64,000 nucleotides of DNA from contig OX638368.1 in assembly GCA_951812925.1 (NCBI GenBank), positions 83,062,909 to 83,126,908 on the forward strand. Reading direction: 5' to 3'. Every line of letters starts with the position of its first letter. Positions within the stretch are counted from its first letter, which is position 1. This document shows positions 12,646 through 24,690 of the stretch, piece by piece. Source of the stretch: Calliopum simillimum. Taxonomy: Eukaryota; Arthropoda; Insecta; Diptera; Lauxaniidae. The notes beneath the pieces are model-generated. The model worked only from the letters and a program-made list of their open reading frames with translations. It ran no database searches and was not told the origin of the DNA. A program made the position numbers and the translations under genes.

Positions 12646-13790
12646 GTAGGGTATTAAAAATACGCCGTCTATTGAAAATGTGTTTAATATTTATTGAAGG
12701 ACTCAATTTGGAAATTTATTTCCTAAAAATAATATCGCGGCACTCATTTTTTCAAACACTTAAATTTCTTATGACGACTCGGTTGGTGGACTTTGCGATG
12801 GCTGCTTAAGGCAGGAACGTGTTGCACACGTGTGACGTTTTCCATGCTGTTGGAACTATGTTTTTTGGTTAAACCCAAGAAAGTTTTGCAATTCCCTCAC
12901 CAAATATCTCTTGTAAATCGCTTCAAATTGACAGTAATTGCATTTCCTCTTTTACCGAGCACATCGAATTATCTTTTTCTAGAAACGTTCATAGCGACTA
13001 AATTCCTAAGAGCCGATTGACATACCCCTTGCGCCCCTCAAATTGGTTGCGTTAACGCGGGAAGCCTGCCAAATATAAACTTTCTTTTAAAACACATTGT
13101 ACCATTGAATTCCTACTACCCGAAGCGGTTAAGAACGGTATGTCTTTCGTGACCAAATTTCCAACAAAAACAGTGTGTGGGAAAATGTGCTTCCCAAGGA
13201 ATGCTGTATTCATTCAAATTTATCCATAAAATGGAAGAATTCAACAACCAGAGAGAACATGCTTCGATATATATTTCTCAAAATAATCTAGTTGCTCCAC
13301 TGTACGTACAACACCGCCAACCCACCAACCTTAGGCATCAATAGCAATGTAATCATTAGTTATTGACTTAAATTTGGGTCACGTGATGATGATGCTAATT
13401 GCCTTACGTCATTAGAAAGTGGCACAGCGTAATTACATAATTGAAAAAGGATTCCATGAAGCAAATTGTGACTCAACTGCAATGCAATCTTTGGAAAGTG
13501 AAAAACAAAAACGAAGAACGCCGCAACGCTACGGCGCTACGGGGAATAAATACTAATCCGGGATTAGGCATTCGCTGTCAAAGTAAAGCATAGCAAGGCA
13601 AAGCAAAGCAAAGCAATGCAATGCGAAGGGACTAAATGGGTCGCCCTGCAGCGATGACAACTTAAGACTTGGAACTCAAATTCGATTGATTTATGCACTG
13701 TCAGCCAGTTAGCCAACAAAGTAACATCAGCAATGCGCAAGAAACTCAGAAAATCGAATGTAATAGAATTTAAATTTAAGCAAAAAAACT
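12646..13790. other. Apparently single-copy non-coding DNA
   Basis: Slightly richer in GC than its surroundings and with no internal repeat partner. A 75-codon frame (12793-13020, +) has no motif. GCAAAGCAAAGCAAA-type short repeats lie near 13590-13620. Confidence 0.4.
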
Positions 13791-14240
13791 TTTTTTTTTA
13801 AAGTTTCCATACGCTCACACAGTTTGGTTGACCGCGTGCTAGCGTCAGTAGCAGCTGGTTGATTAATTTGGAGCCCCAAAGAGTTTCAACAGAACTGGAA
13901 GCAGAAGAAAAAATTCGAATCAAATTGTGTCAGCGAGCGCCATACGGCGTTGGTTGCACAGAGGCTAGTCGCATATTTGCGTTGCATACTTTTTGGCGCA
14001 AAAAATGGAAATCTGTAAAACGCAAAAAACACTTGCCACCCAGACAGAGTTGGTTTAGTCTTCTCTAGGTAGTTTGCATCGATGGTGAATTTTTGGACTG
14101 AACGTCAGTGACTGGTGGTCGGCAGTGGCAGTTTGTAAATAAGTGATTCGGGTACTTTTCACACTCCCCTGTTGGTTCGTCTGTCTGTCTGTCTTTCTGT
14201 CTCTCTGTAGCAAGTGTGAAAATAACAAAGTTTCCTAAGT
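13791..14240 (+). other. Possible non-coding exon or promoter-like island
   Basis: A GC-richer, non-repetitive island in AT-rich surroundings. It has initiator-like TCAGT words (about 13844 and 14105), a 69-codon frame starting with a non-ATG codon, and a possible donor CTAG|GTAGTT near 14068. A (GTCT)n tract follows at about 14176-14200. It could be an upstream exon of the downstream gene or simply conserved non-coding DNA; the evidence is weak. Confidence 0.2.
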
Positions 14241-15146
14241 TCTGTGAATTTTTTTAATATCTGTACATAAAGTTGAGCTGCGTAGTTGATGACGACAACG
14301 ACGACGACTGATTCCAGGAAAATGTTTGAAAGTAAAACTTTTTATACTTTTTTTATTTGCTTATTTTTATTCATTGTTTTTTGTTGCTTTTGTCGTTTAA
14401 AAACAAATGACAAACAGATGAGTTGCTAAATAGTTTAGTGTTTTTTTTTTTTTTTAGTCTTCAACTCAGTCATTTGCTTAAGGTTTTATTGCTAAGAAAA
14501 AAAAAATTAAAGTCAAACATTTAGCAAAACTTGCGCATTTTGGACTTTAGGTGATAGACAATTTTCTTATGTTTTTACTATTAGTTAAATTTTTTCGTTT
14601 TTTTTTCGTGATTGAAAATATTTCTTTGTGAAGGCTAAATAGAAATTTGGGTAGAACAGTTAAGTATCAGTGATAGCTATAAAACTTGGATATTTGATTT
14701 CTACTTTTGGTAATTTGTTTTTTTCTTCCTAAATTCGACTTTCTCAAAATTTTTCAGACTCTCCAACAAATGTCCAATTTGCGCAAACTTCTTTAAAGTA
14801 TCTCTAGTTTATTAAAATTTTCGCTTTCCACATTTTTCACTTTATTAAAATACAGAAACATATCGAACTTCAATGTCCACGTACTGATTTGAAAAATTAC
14901 TGTTTGAGTTATTCACGTTTTAGTTAGGGAGATGGCGGTATGAGATAACATCATCGCTGATCCTTACACGGTATGTAGTTCCCATCCTTGTGATTAAGAA
15001 AAAGTAAGTGGTTACCTGATATCGCGCTGATTTGTTTTTCAATCGAATTTTGAAATTGCCGAAAAAAATTGCTACCATAACCAAAGGTCGGCACCACTAC
15101 ATAAACAATAGCTTGTAGTTGTGCAAAGAGAGAAAAAATAAAACAA
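14241..15146. other. AT-rich DNA, no gene recognised
   Basis: Poly-T runs and a short ACGACGACGACG tract at about 14292. Nothing else was identified. Confidence 0.4.
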
Positions 15147-16253
15147 CCCAATGTGCACAAAAACGGATGAGGATCCGTTTCGAATCCATTACGAGTTCAT
15201 AAAGGTATAAAAAACGTAATCCGCGGTAACGGATCCATTTCGAACCAGTAACGTACATCAAAAACGAATTCAAAACGCTTTGTTTAGATAAAAAAAAAAA
15301 ACATTTTGAAGCGCTTATTAGCGAATAAAAAAAAATTAAATTCCGCAGTGCGGGCCCGTTTCGAATCCGAAACTTATGTAAAAACGAATTCAAAACGGAT
15401 TTGCTTTTAAATATGTTAATGCTGTATATTTACAGAAAAAAACCGTTTTGATGCGCCTATTAGCAATTAAAAAATAATAAAAAGAAAAAAAAGGAAGAAA
15501 AATAAAGGGTAAAAATCCACCTCTGGTAGGATTCGAACCTGGGCAAATCCGTTTCGATTCCGTAAATACTTCAAATACGAACTCAAAACGGATTTGCTTT
15601 ATTTAATTTTTATGATAAAAAAAAATATTTTTGATTTGTTTTTTTTTTCTTTTTATTTTATTGCGTATGATTTTTTGTAAACTTTTCAAACTCTGTTTGA
15701 AAAAATGTTTTTGATTCCAAATTTGAGTATATAACATTTTTTATCAAAAGAAGCGAAGAAAAACAACACAGAATACTTATAAAAAAACAACAGAAATTTG
15801 TTTAATATACAAACTTTAAATCTCAGCATCAAATAAGTCTACATCAGCTAAGTAAACATCATATCGGTCAATAGCCTAGTTGTCTAACATCTCGTGTATG
15901 AAAGAGTAATACCCTGGGAGCCTGAGTTCGACTCCCGTCCGGGCTAGTAATTTTTTTTTTTTTTTTTGTTATTTTGTTTTTTTTAATTAAAAATAAGCGC
16001 TTCACCCTTTTTTCTTTTTTTTTTATAAGCAGCATTACCATTATTAAAAGCGAATCCGTTTTGAATTCGTTTTTGATGTACGTTACAGGTTCGAAACGGA
16101 TCCATAAAAGTAGAAAAAACGATTCGTTTTTTTTTTAGGAATCCTTCCCGCAAACGGATCAGTAACTGATACGCAACGGATTCCGTAACGGATAAAAATA
16201 ACGAAAATATGAACCCGTTACGGATCCGAAACGAGTCCGTTTGGCACACTGGG
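15147..16253. mobile_element. 1.1-kb TIR element carrying tRNA-like B boxes
   Basis: The ends are long imperfect inverted repeats (left CCCAATGTGCACAAAAACGG, right end read inverted CCCAGTGTGCCAAACGG). Strongly matching inner blocks follow, built from AAACGGATCC, AACGTACATCAAAAACGAAT and similar words. The flanks read ATAAAACAA on the left and AATAAACAA on the right, which could be a decayed target duplication of 8-9 bp. Two tRNA-like B boxes lie inside. No transposase frame was found, so it is non-autonomous; a hAT- or Mutator-like origin is only a guess. Confidence 0.75.
15872..15946 (+). other. tRNA-like sequence inside the TIR element
   Basis: It has an A-box-like TAGCCTAGTTGTC, a B-box-like GAGTTCGACTCCC about 50 bp downstream, and five pairable end bases (TAGCC with GGCTA). 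The A box sits at the very start instead of position 8, so a proper acceptor stem is missing. It is more likely a tRNA-derived relic than a functional tRNA. A long T run follows. Confidence 0.4.
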
Positions 16254-16262
16254 AATAAACAA

Positions 16263-17634
16263 TAGTACAGTCATTTGGTAGTTTTACCTGGAAAGTTTTG
16301 CGGGATTTCTGCAAATGAGTTATTTTATAGATTTCGATGTGCTCTTTCAGAATTTCAACTTTGCTACCTCGTATCGTGTTCGCTCGAGCCGCCATATTGG
16401 AAAAATGGCGTCCAAAATCAGTTTTTTTTACAAATATCTCTTTAACGGTTATATTTAGAGAAAAATTTTTTGGGACAATGTTGTAGCTTATAAAATTTTC
16501 TATAAAAATAACCTTTGAATTGTTTTCGTACGACTTAAAACTCAGGAGATATCTTTATTCAAAATTTTAGAAAAATTAGTAAATTGTGAATGCCACTTAT
16601 GAGTAGGCACAGTGATGTGTCAAGCTTATAATTACGATATCTTATGAACGGTGAGTTGCACGTTTAAAATAAAAACACATATTTATAGGGAATAACTTGC
16701 GCTACAAGTTACATATTACTTTTTTTCATATCACCTATAGTTAAGGAGATATTTTTCCCACAAACCTAAAATTTTGAAAAAAAAACGTTTTTTCAAAATG
16801 GCTCCTAAACGGTTTGTCCTAGAAAAAAAATGAACCATGCATTTTATAGAACGTTCAATTCCCTATAAGAGCCTCTTCGAACTGTTTTTTCGTCAGACTT
16901 ACCCTTCATGAGATATAGCGTCTTGAAAATCGTTCAAAATTGAATATTGTTCTATGCGCCCTACTATGTTCAATTTTGAATGATTTTCAAGTCGCGATAT
17001 CTCATGAAGGCTAAGTCTGACAAAAATACAGCTCGAAGAGATTCTTATAGGGAATTGAACGTTCTACAAAATGCATCGACAATTTTTTTTCTAGGACGAA
17101 CCGTTTAGGAGCCATTTTGAAAAAACGTTTTTTTTCAAAATTTTAGGTTTGTGGGAAAAATATCTCCTTAACTATAGGTGATATGAAAAAAAGTAATATG
17201 TAACTTGTAGCGCAAGTTATTCCCTATAAATAGTTGTTTTTATTTTAAACATGCGACTCACCGTTCATAAGTTATCGTAATTATAAGCTTGACACATCAC
17301 TGTGCCTACTCATAAGTGGCATTCACAATTTACTAATTTTTCTAAAATTTTGAATAAAGATATCTCCTGAGTTATAAGTCGTACGAAAACAATTCAAAGG
17401 TCATTTTTTTGTCCTAAAAAATTTTTCCATATAATATAACCGTTAAAGAGATATTTGTAAAAAACTGATTTTGGACGCCATTTTTCCAATATGGCGGCTC
17501 GAGCGAACACGATACGAGGTAGCAAAGTTGAAATTCTGAAAGAGCACATCGAAATCTATAAAATAACTCATTTGCAGAAATCCCGCAAAACTTTCCAGGT
17601 AACATCATTTTTTTCTCCCAAATGATTGTACTAC
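16263..17634. mobile_element. Long palindrome P2 (foldback-type element)
   Basis: Two arms of about 670 bp meet around a loop of about 24 bases (16945-16968). The innermost stem pairs CTTGAAAATCGTTCAAAAT with its near reverse complement. The outer 130 bp of each arm carries a short outward frame starting MAARANTIRGSKVEILKEH, which ends in a CAG|GTAA donor-like site. There is no transposase. A solo arm lies at 38757-39236 and a decayed full copy at 41825-42535. Confidence 0.88.
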
Positions 17635-18129
17635 AAATCATTTTATTTTTTTGTCAAATCATAATTTATAAAAAAATCAGTTTGCCTGTACACGGGAAAA
17701 CATTTGTTTCAAAAATTTTTATTTTTTAAAATTGTATGTAGGTGAATTGCGTTTTATCTATTGAATTGACAAAGAAACAAGTTTGGTATCCAAGCAAGTA
17801 GAAGACGATCAAGATTTAATTACAACAAGAGCAACAAAATTTTTCGCTCGGATCCAGTTTCGGAGAGATAGCCGTCAAAAGATTCGGATTTAGCTAAAAG
17901 TTAAGAAGTCCTTTAAATATTTTCAAAGTTATTAGGGTCAAAAGAAAGATATTTTAAAAATCTTTTAGTCTTTCACAGGTCCAGTTCTCGAAATTGGTAG
18001 ATATTTTTTAAACCATTATTTCTGACAAAGAATTGTATCGTTGGCTCATAGTTTCAGAAACATATTAAGGAAGCTTAAGAATAGTACTGGAGATGACCGG
18101 TGTCATCATAACTTAGGCCGCAGTTGGAC
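17635..18129. other. Non-coding DNA, possibly LINE 3' tail
   Basis: No frame or repeat partner was recognised. It lies downstream of the LINE remnant in that element's orientation, so part of it may be its 3' untranslated region. Confidence 0.3.
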
Positions 18130-18700
18130 CATCTTATATCCGGTTTACTCCTTCATTATCCAATTATAAGAACTATTTCGAGATTTTTATAAACTCTAAA
18201 ATAGTTTGGGGCTCTTTTGAGCGAAATCTTCAAGAGAAATGAAGTATGGACTCTTCGACGTCAGTATCTTTACAAATTCTACAAAGATGTCTTACGTCAG
18301 TGAGCTCGAATCTTGAGGTGTCCCTGCGTATAAAATAGTGCCCTGTAATGACCCAAAATAAAATTCAGAAGCATCTCCTATCTAATGAGATAATTTTTCT
18401 TATTCTACTAGCGTCAAAATGTGGCCATATCGCCTTCGACGAAGAACATGTTGTCAAATCAGACCATCTAAGATTAGCCCACAAAATAAATTTTGAGTCA
18501 ATAAAAGTAGTTTCATAACATATGTTTTAGAAATTGTGTCAGTTGGAGACCCTTTCCTAGCAAATCCTTCGGCATCAATAATAAAACAGCAGAGGGTCAT
18601 ATCTGAAGTAATTTTCTTCATAGAATTCTTATTCTCTCTCTATAACGCCAAGATTCTTAAAAATTGTAGCCTAATCGCAATTTCTACATTTTTTTTTTTT
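18130..18700 (-). pseudogene. Dead LINE: RNase H end plus C-terminal zinc-knuckle region
   Basis: Minus-strand translation gives, in order, an RNase H end motif (GFARKGSPTDT, compare the ADELARKGS pattern), a KAIWPHFDASRIRKIISL block, VITGHYFIRRDTSR (compare LTGH...GxHAxRL), and LCRICKDTDVEESILHF. The last resembles the CRxC...H zinc-binding tail of RNase H-bearing non-LTR retrotransposons. It is broken by an in-frame TGA after CF, another stop after HFS and a frameshift near the end. Reverse transcriptase is absent, so this is a 5'-truncated or decayed copy. The clade cannot be fixed from this piece. Confidence 0.72.
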
Positions 18701-21059
18701 TGTGTACATATTTTATAAATGGGTGACGCAAATCGACTTTCTCAGTCGACTGCTCGATTCATACTGAAGCCCTGAACACATTCGGTGCGAGCTGCGAGTG
18801 CGAGAGAAGATAGCTTTTGCTCAAACGATTTTTGAGCTTTGCCTCGTGCGTGGAAACACAATCAAATCGTTGCGAGTAAATTTTGCTTATAGTGCAGGCA
18901 AATTAGGTATTCATTTCTAATTTTGTTGAACATGCACCGACTTTGATCCGACAGGGCTCATTTTGTTCGTAATAAAATTTAGAACAAAACCAACACATTA
19001 GTTTTTTTCGGCCTTTCCCCAAAATTTCTTTAGTCCACCGTGAACCCTCAAAATCAGATAAATTCAATAAAACTGTTCTAAAATGCTTAAAAATTAAAAG
19101 TTATGCTATTCACGGGGTTCTCTAGATTGCTGAATCCAAATATGATGTTGGCAAATAAAAAAACTCAAAATGGCGCCCGGAAAACTGCGTACATACCCAT
19201 TTTAAGCACCAAAAACGGGAAAAAATCGTTACAGGGGGTTTTAGCCTAGAAGTCTTGTTACATTGAATGAATTTATACGGTCGGTGTGGGATATTGTTTT
19301 TTATACTATAAAAAGTAAAGTTTACCAAACATTTTTTTGTGTTTTTGATTTGTTTATTATTTAAGCAATAACTATAAAAAGTTAATACAACTCAAAACTA
19401 AAAATATTTGTAACATTTTGCAAACCATTTTTTCTAAACTAATTTGAGGTCGCTGAATACGAAAAACCCAATTATTTTTTTTTCCTTGCGGCCGTTCCCG
19501 AGTTATTCGATAATTTATATTTTGGAGGTTATAGCTTCATATAAATCAATATATTTCTATAACGCAAGGTTCGATCAATTTTATTTTTCCACGTTGACAA
19601 AGAGTGATTAATGGCGCTTCTAACAAGTATACCAATAATTTTGCTTCGAACAAAATTGACTGAGTTATAGCAGAAAAAAGTTTGAAATTTGACAAATTTT
19701 TGAAATTTTTCACATCAACTTCAAATGAAACATTTGGTATTTGGCATATAATTTTTTTAAATACTTGTCTTTTAGTAATTTAATTAAATGGCGCATATAA
19801 TTGCAAACATTTTAAGCCTCTGTTGAGCAAAATCGAATGAAATTTCCAAAAGATATTAAGGTTTTAGTGCAATAAGGAAGATGTGAGAATTTTGGAAATG
19901 TTCGGCCTGAGTCAACAGATCCAATTTTTCAGCCTCCAGATAGGACACCCTACACTTATTGAACACTTCAAAGATGTTTTAAGTAACTTCTAATCATTCT
20001 CTGTAGAAGAACATTGCGGTTTGTATCAAAAATATTAATTTTTGAAAGAAATCGAAATTTTCCTATTGCACTAAAACCCTAATATCTTTTGGAAATTTCA
20101 TTCGATTTTGCTCAACATAGGCTTCAAATGTTTGCAATTATATGCGCCATTTAATTAAATTACTAAAAGACAAGTATTTAAAAAAATTATATGCCAAACA
20201 CCAAATGTTTCATTTGAAGTTGATGTGAAAAATTTCAAAAATTTGTGGAATTTCAAACTTTTTCCTGCTATAACTCAGTCAATTTTGTTCGAAGCATAAT
20301 TATTGGTACACATGTTAGAAGCGCCATTAATCACTCTTTGTCAACGTGGAAAAATAAAATGGATCGAACTTGGTGTCATAGAAATATATTGATTTATATG
20401 AAGCTATAACCTCCAAAATATAAATTATCGAATAACTCGGGAACGGCCGCAAGGAAAAAAAAAATAATTGGGTTTTTCGTATTCAGCGACCTCAAATTAG
20501 TTTAGAAAAATGGTTTGCAAAATGTTACAAATATTTTTAGTTTTGAGTTGCATTAACTTTTTATAGTTATTGCTTAAATAATAAACAAATCAAAAACACA
20601 AAAAAATTTTTGGTAAGCTTTACTTTTTATAGTATAAAAAACAATATCCCACACCGATCGTATAAATTCATTCAATGTAACAAGACTTCTAGGCTAAAAC
20701 CCCCTGTTACGATTTTTTCCCATTTTTGGTGCTTAAAATGGTTATGTACGCAGTTTTCCGGGCGCCATTTTGAGTTTTTTCATTTTCCAACATCATATTT
20801 GGATTCAGCAATCTAGAGAACCCCGTGAATAGCATAACTTTCCATTTTTAGCATTTTAGAACAGTTTTATTGAATTTATCCGATTTTTAGGGTTCACGGT
20901 GGACTAAAGAAATTTTGGGGAAAGGCCGGAAAAAACTAATGTGTTGGTTTTGTTCTAAATTTTATTACGAACAAAATGAGCCCTGTCGGATCAAAATCGG
21001 TGCATGTTCAACAAAATTAGAAATGAATACCTGTTTTTACCTAATTTGCCTGCACTATT

Positions 21060-21775
21060 ATGAAAATTGAAAACAAATAAAAACAAAAAACAAATAAATA
21101 AAACGTATTTGTTTTCAAAATTATTTAAACTTCAAATTGAAATTAAAAAATTCAGTTGAAAACAATTTATTTAATAGCCTTATCATGTATGACGAACGAA
21201 TCGTTTTACTGATTTTCAACTGCTTATATCCTCCAAGTTAACAGATGATTTGAAGTTTATGCTTACAAACCTTATTCTTTGAACTAAAATGGTCGCTTAG
21301 GTTATAGTAAGTTCTTAATAAAAAGTTTTAATAAGTTGATATTAATGAGTGAAAATCAGTCACTTTATTCGTTCGTCATACATGATAAGGCTATTAATTT
21401 TTGTGTTTGGTCTTGTTCTTCTTTTTTAAAAATCGCAAGAAAAATAGAATCAATTCCATCGCACCGCGAGAGCTTTTTTAAATGACGTTTAATAAAAGCT
21501 TAATTTTTCATCTTAAGTGCTGAACACATTCGGTGCGAGCTGCGAGTGCGAGAGAAATCCGACCGAGATAGCACGATTTTCTCTATATGTTAGAGTAAGA
21601 TATAAAATTGAGCTTTTATTAAACGTCATTTCTAAAAGCTCTCGCAGTGCGATAGAATTGATTCTATTTTTCTGACTGAATTTTTTTAATTTCAATTTGA
21701 AGTTTAAATAATTTTCAAAACAATTACGTTTTTTTTTCGTTTTTTGTTTTCATTTGTTTTCAATTTTCATAAAAA
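21060..21775. mobile_element. Palindromic element nested in the right arm of P3
   Basis: The ends are inverted (left TGAAAATTGAAAACAAAT, right its near reverse complement around 21755-21771). A second inverted block pairs 21443-21495 with 21605-21665 (AGAATCAATT, GACGTTTAATAAAAGC). The left arm of P3 has an uninterrupted junction at the corresponding place, which identifies this as an insertion. Confidence 0.7.
21171..21397. mobile_element. 227-bp MITE nested in the nested element
   Basis: The terminal inverted repeats start TTAATAGCCTTATCATGTAT, are near perfect over about 30 bp, and continue more weakly into ACTGATTTTCA. It sits in the left arm of the 21060-21775 element and has no counterpart in that element's right arm. 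Confidence 0.8.
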
Positions 21776-21895
21776 AAATACTTTCTCGCAACGAGTTGAT
21801 TGTGTTTTCACGCACGAGAAAAAGGTCAAAAACTCGTTTGAGCAAAAGCTATTTTCTCTCGCACTCGCAGCTCGCACCGAATGTGTTCAGGGCTT

Positions 21896-21978
21896 TACTC
21901 TAAAATATAGAGAAAATCGTGTCATCTCGGTCGGGTTTCTCTCGCACTCGCAGCTCGCACCGAATGTGTTCAGCACTT
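21896..21978. repeat. Extra copy of the CTGAACACATTCGG terminus
   Basis: About 80 bp that is the reverse complement of 21519-21600, including the ATAGAGAAAATCGTG block. It lies directly outside the right end of P3, so that terminus is doubled. Confidence 0.7.
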
Positions 21979-22266
21979 GAATGAAAATATTTATATTTTT
22001 TGACATAGAAATAAAATTTCATGCTCACATTTTATATACATGTGAACTCTGTTCTCTAGGGGTACCCCTTGCCGACCTTTGGTCATAACAACCGCGTTGG
22101 AGTTAAACCCGCTTCAGACTATCTGAGAAGTCATACAGAAACTCTTATGAGTTGTCAAATATGCCAACTCTGATAGTGTGAATGTAAATTTACTACACAA
22201 ATGATTTATCAGAACTAAACTCATATGAATTATTTTGGCATCAGATTTGAAAAATTTTGGTTCGGC
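21979..22266. other. Short non-coding stretch
   Basis: No feature was recognised between the two elements. Confidence 0.3.
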
Positions 22267-22270
22267 TTAA

Positions 22271-23006
22271 GGGGGGCTTCTCATGTAACACGTCAAAAAG
22301 TAGTTGTTTTTCGGAATTTTTTTTCACTCGGAAAATAAAAACACACACAAATAATTTTTTGCATATATTTAAGAAAATGTTTGAACTATAAAAAAAGCAT
22401 TTTTTCAAAAACTAAAATGACAAAATGGCGAACTTATTAAATGTCGCGTGTGGCGTGACGCGGCTGACGGATTTATCGCGGTACATTGTGGAGCCCAAAG
22501 TTTTTATCTGAAACATAAAACAAAATTTTTTTATTATTCAGCAGGGTTCCCCTGAGTGCATGAATGTCTGCAACTCCAAAAAATTCGATTCTACAATATT
22601 GAAATCACGTCTTGAAAAAAAAGTGCTATTTTTTCGTCATTTTTTGTCGCTAAATGGGGCTAAAAAGTGTATAAAATAACTTTTTTTCCACAATTTCAGA
22701 CATTCATGCACTTGTTCAATTTATAGTCTGCAAAACACTTTTTAGAAATAAAAAATCGGTTAAGTAGTTTTTCGAAATCGTGTACCGCGATTTTAAAACC
22801 ATAGTTTTGAGAAAAAACGATTTAAAGTTTGAGTTTCGCACACAAAGCACGCCCGAGCGCGCTGGTTCAATCAATCATATTTTCCATAATATTTAGAGTT
22901 GAGTCATGAAACTTTGGGAATATACTCCCAAGACGTTATTCTATCAACATATGAAAAAAAAAAAAAAAAAATCGATTTTTTGAAAATTTTACATGAGAAG
23001 CCCCCC
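22271..23006. mobile_element. TTAA-flanked TIR element, about 736 bp
   Basis: It starts GGGGGGCTTCTCATGTAA and ends with the exact reverse complement over at least 16 bases. It is flanked on both sides by TTAA, the target duplication made by piggyBac- and Kolobok-type transposases. A secondary internal inverted pair is ATCGCGGTACAT / GTGTACCGCGAT. There is no transposase, so it is non-autonomous. The paralogous repeat at 28360-28380 looks like the empty site. Confidence 0.85.
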
Positions 23007-23010
23007 TTAA

Positions 23011-23858
23011 AATGGGAAAATATGAAGTTAAACGCAAACAAATGGAGAAAAAAGCAAAATTAATTCATTCTGGATCAGCGTCACTGAAAACATCTGGATC
23101 GAATGGCATCATGCCAGATTTGATTGTCTTCGGCGTGAATTGTTTTGCAGACTAAGCCGGCTATGTGACGTTATTTCTAGCCCACATTGACATTGCTCTA
23201 TTCCCAAGCATACATTTTTTTTTCCAATCCATGCCCGCAGTCTGCTCTCGTTCCACTTGTCTGGAAACTCAATACCGAGTTATTTTGCAAAGTGGTATGC
23301 CACCTTACCACCCACACTTAATGAAAACAACTTTGTTTCTGCGATATATTTAAAGGGCCTTTTGGTTCTTTCCAATCCACTAAAAAAGCGTAAAAAGGCA
23401 TAAGAACACCATTTAAATAATTAATGTTGGCATCCACGACGATATTTCAGTAAAATACACGCTTTAAATAAAAAAAGAGGGGTGCCCACACCCGGACCAA
23501 TTCGGTGCCCATACTCGACTTTGGTAGCCACTTTGAAAAGCAATAAGCAAATTCTGTTGTGTGAATATTTTGGTTGCATTCGGCTTTGAACCACAAAATA
23601 TAATTAATTTAGCTTTCAGCTTTTTGATTGATTCACTTCGATTTACCGCACTTGGAAAATGATTGAAAAATACTTTTGTGTTGACTTTCACTTATTCAAA
23701 AATTATTTTCTTCTCAGCACAAAGCAAATCCGTCTATTTGCTCCGGTAAATACACAAAAACTTCGTGCTATTATAACATGCTCTTAACATTTTTCAGGAC
23801 AGTCGCATTTGTTTTCTGTCAAAAGTTACGGGGGGGGGGGGGGTGCCCACCCCCGAAC
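23011..23858. repeat. Dispersed repeat, copy A (paralogue of 28362-29290)
   Basis: Collinear with 28362-29290 over its whole length. Shared blocks include GCGTCACTGAAAAC, CTAGCCCACATTGACATTGC, ACTTGTCTGGAAACTCAATA, GAGGGGTGCCCACACCCGGA and CTGTCAAAAGTTACGG. A run of 13 G replaces a shorter G run before the final TGCCCAC motif. Open frames differ between the two copies, so it is not coding. Confidence 0.85.
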
Positions 23859-24690
23859 CATGCCCGCAGGCAGCAAACTTCCCCTACATATATAGATGCG
23901 ACAAAAGTTCAAATTCAAATTACCAAAATAAAGATTTGTTACGTTACTTCCCAACGCACAGTGGGGCAGATACTCTCAATACCTGGCGATAATACAAAAA
24001 ATTAAATGTTATTTCAGGATATCCTTTTATATTGGTAAAGTACAATATTAATCAGCGTACTATTTGCCATTTTTCAAATGACATGTAACAAACCCATTTC
24101 ATCACTACAATACGCTAAACTTTAACTTTGTAGACTGAAATAATTTTTATAAGTAATTTCCATATTGATCAAAGCAGTTTTTTGCTAAAGTTTATTAACA
24201 TTTAATGTTATTTGACCATGGAGCCTTCATCTTCAGGTATGTAACCGTATATAGACATTTTTTTTTCCTTTTCCATTAAGGTAGGTAAGTTAAATAAAAT
24301 GGAGAAGAAAAATTTTACGAAACTAAATAAATAATAGATAATTTAATTAGGTTCCAAGCCTTTCCAAGCATTAGTTATGATTCAGAAATATTCCGTTTAG
24401 TATTGACTGCTAGAAGCGATAAGAAAATTTTGCTCCTTTAAAATTTACATCGATTTTTAGAACGTAACCTAAAATAAAATATTTTTTCTTGCATTGCCGA
24501 CATTATTCAAAATTTCTAATTTTGTTTTACAAATGGCCTCTAACTTATTATTTGTCACGAGACAAGAACTTATAAACATTATGTATATTCGGTTTTTTGT
24601 TAAAACAGATGGAAAAGAGGACAGGTGGTCATCACGAGCACTTAAGTAAGAAATTATCTCATTTCAAGTACCAATATTGGTCAAAATACC
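23859..24690. other. Non-coding DNA, nothing recognised
   Basis: AT-rich with no repeat partner found. Confidence 0.35.

Larger units (their letters stand above)
18768..21895. mobile_element. Long palindrome P3 with outer terminal repeats
   Basis: Inner arms of about 1 kb (18888-19890 and 20060-21058) are highly similar inverted copies around a loop of about 170 bp. Beyond them, 18768-18885 and 21785-21895 are a further inverted pair beginning CTGAACACATTCGGTGCGAG. On the right side the outer piece is separated from the inner arm by a 0.7-kb insertion (21060-21775), so the right arm was interrupted after the palindrome formed. No transposase was found. The arms contain symmetric short frames that show no coding constraint. 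Confidence 0.85.

Noticed and set aside
19122..20816. Two 68-codon frames (19122-19328 minus, 20610-20816 plus) that look conserved
   Set aside because: They are the two arms of palindrome P3. About six differences change an amino acid and about one is silent, and the right copy begins with TTG, so this is not coding constraint.
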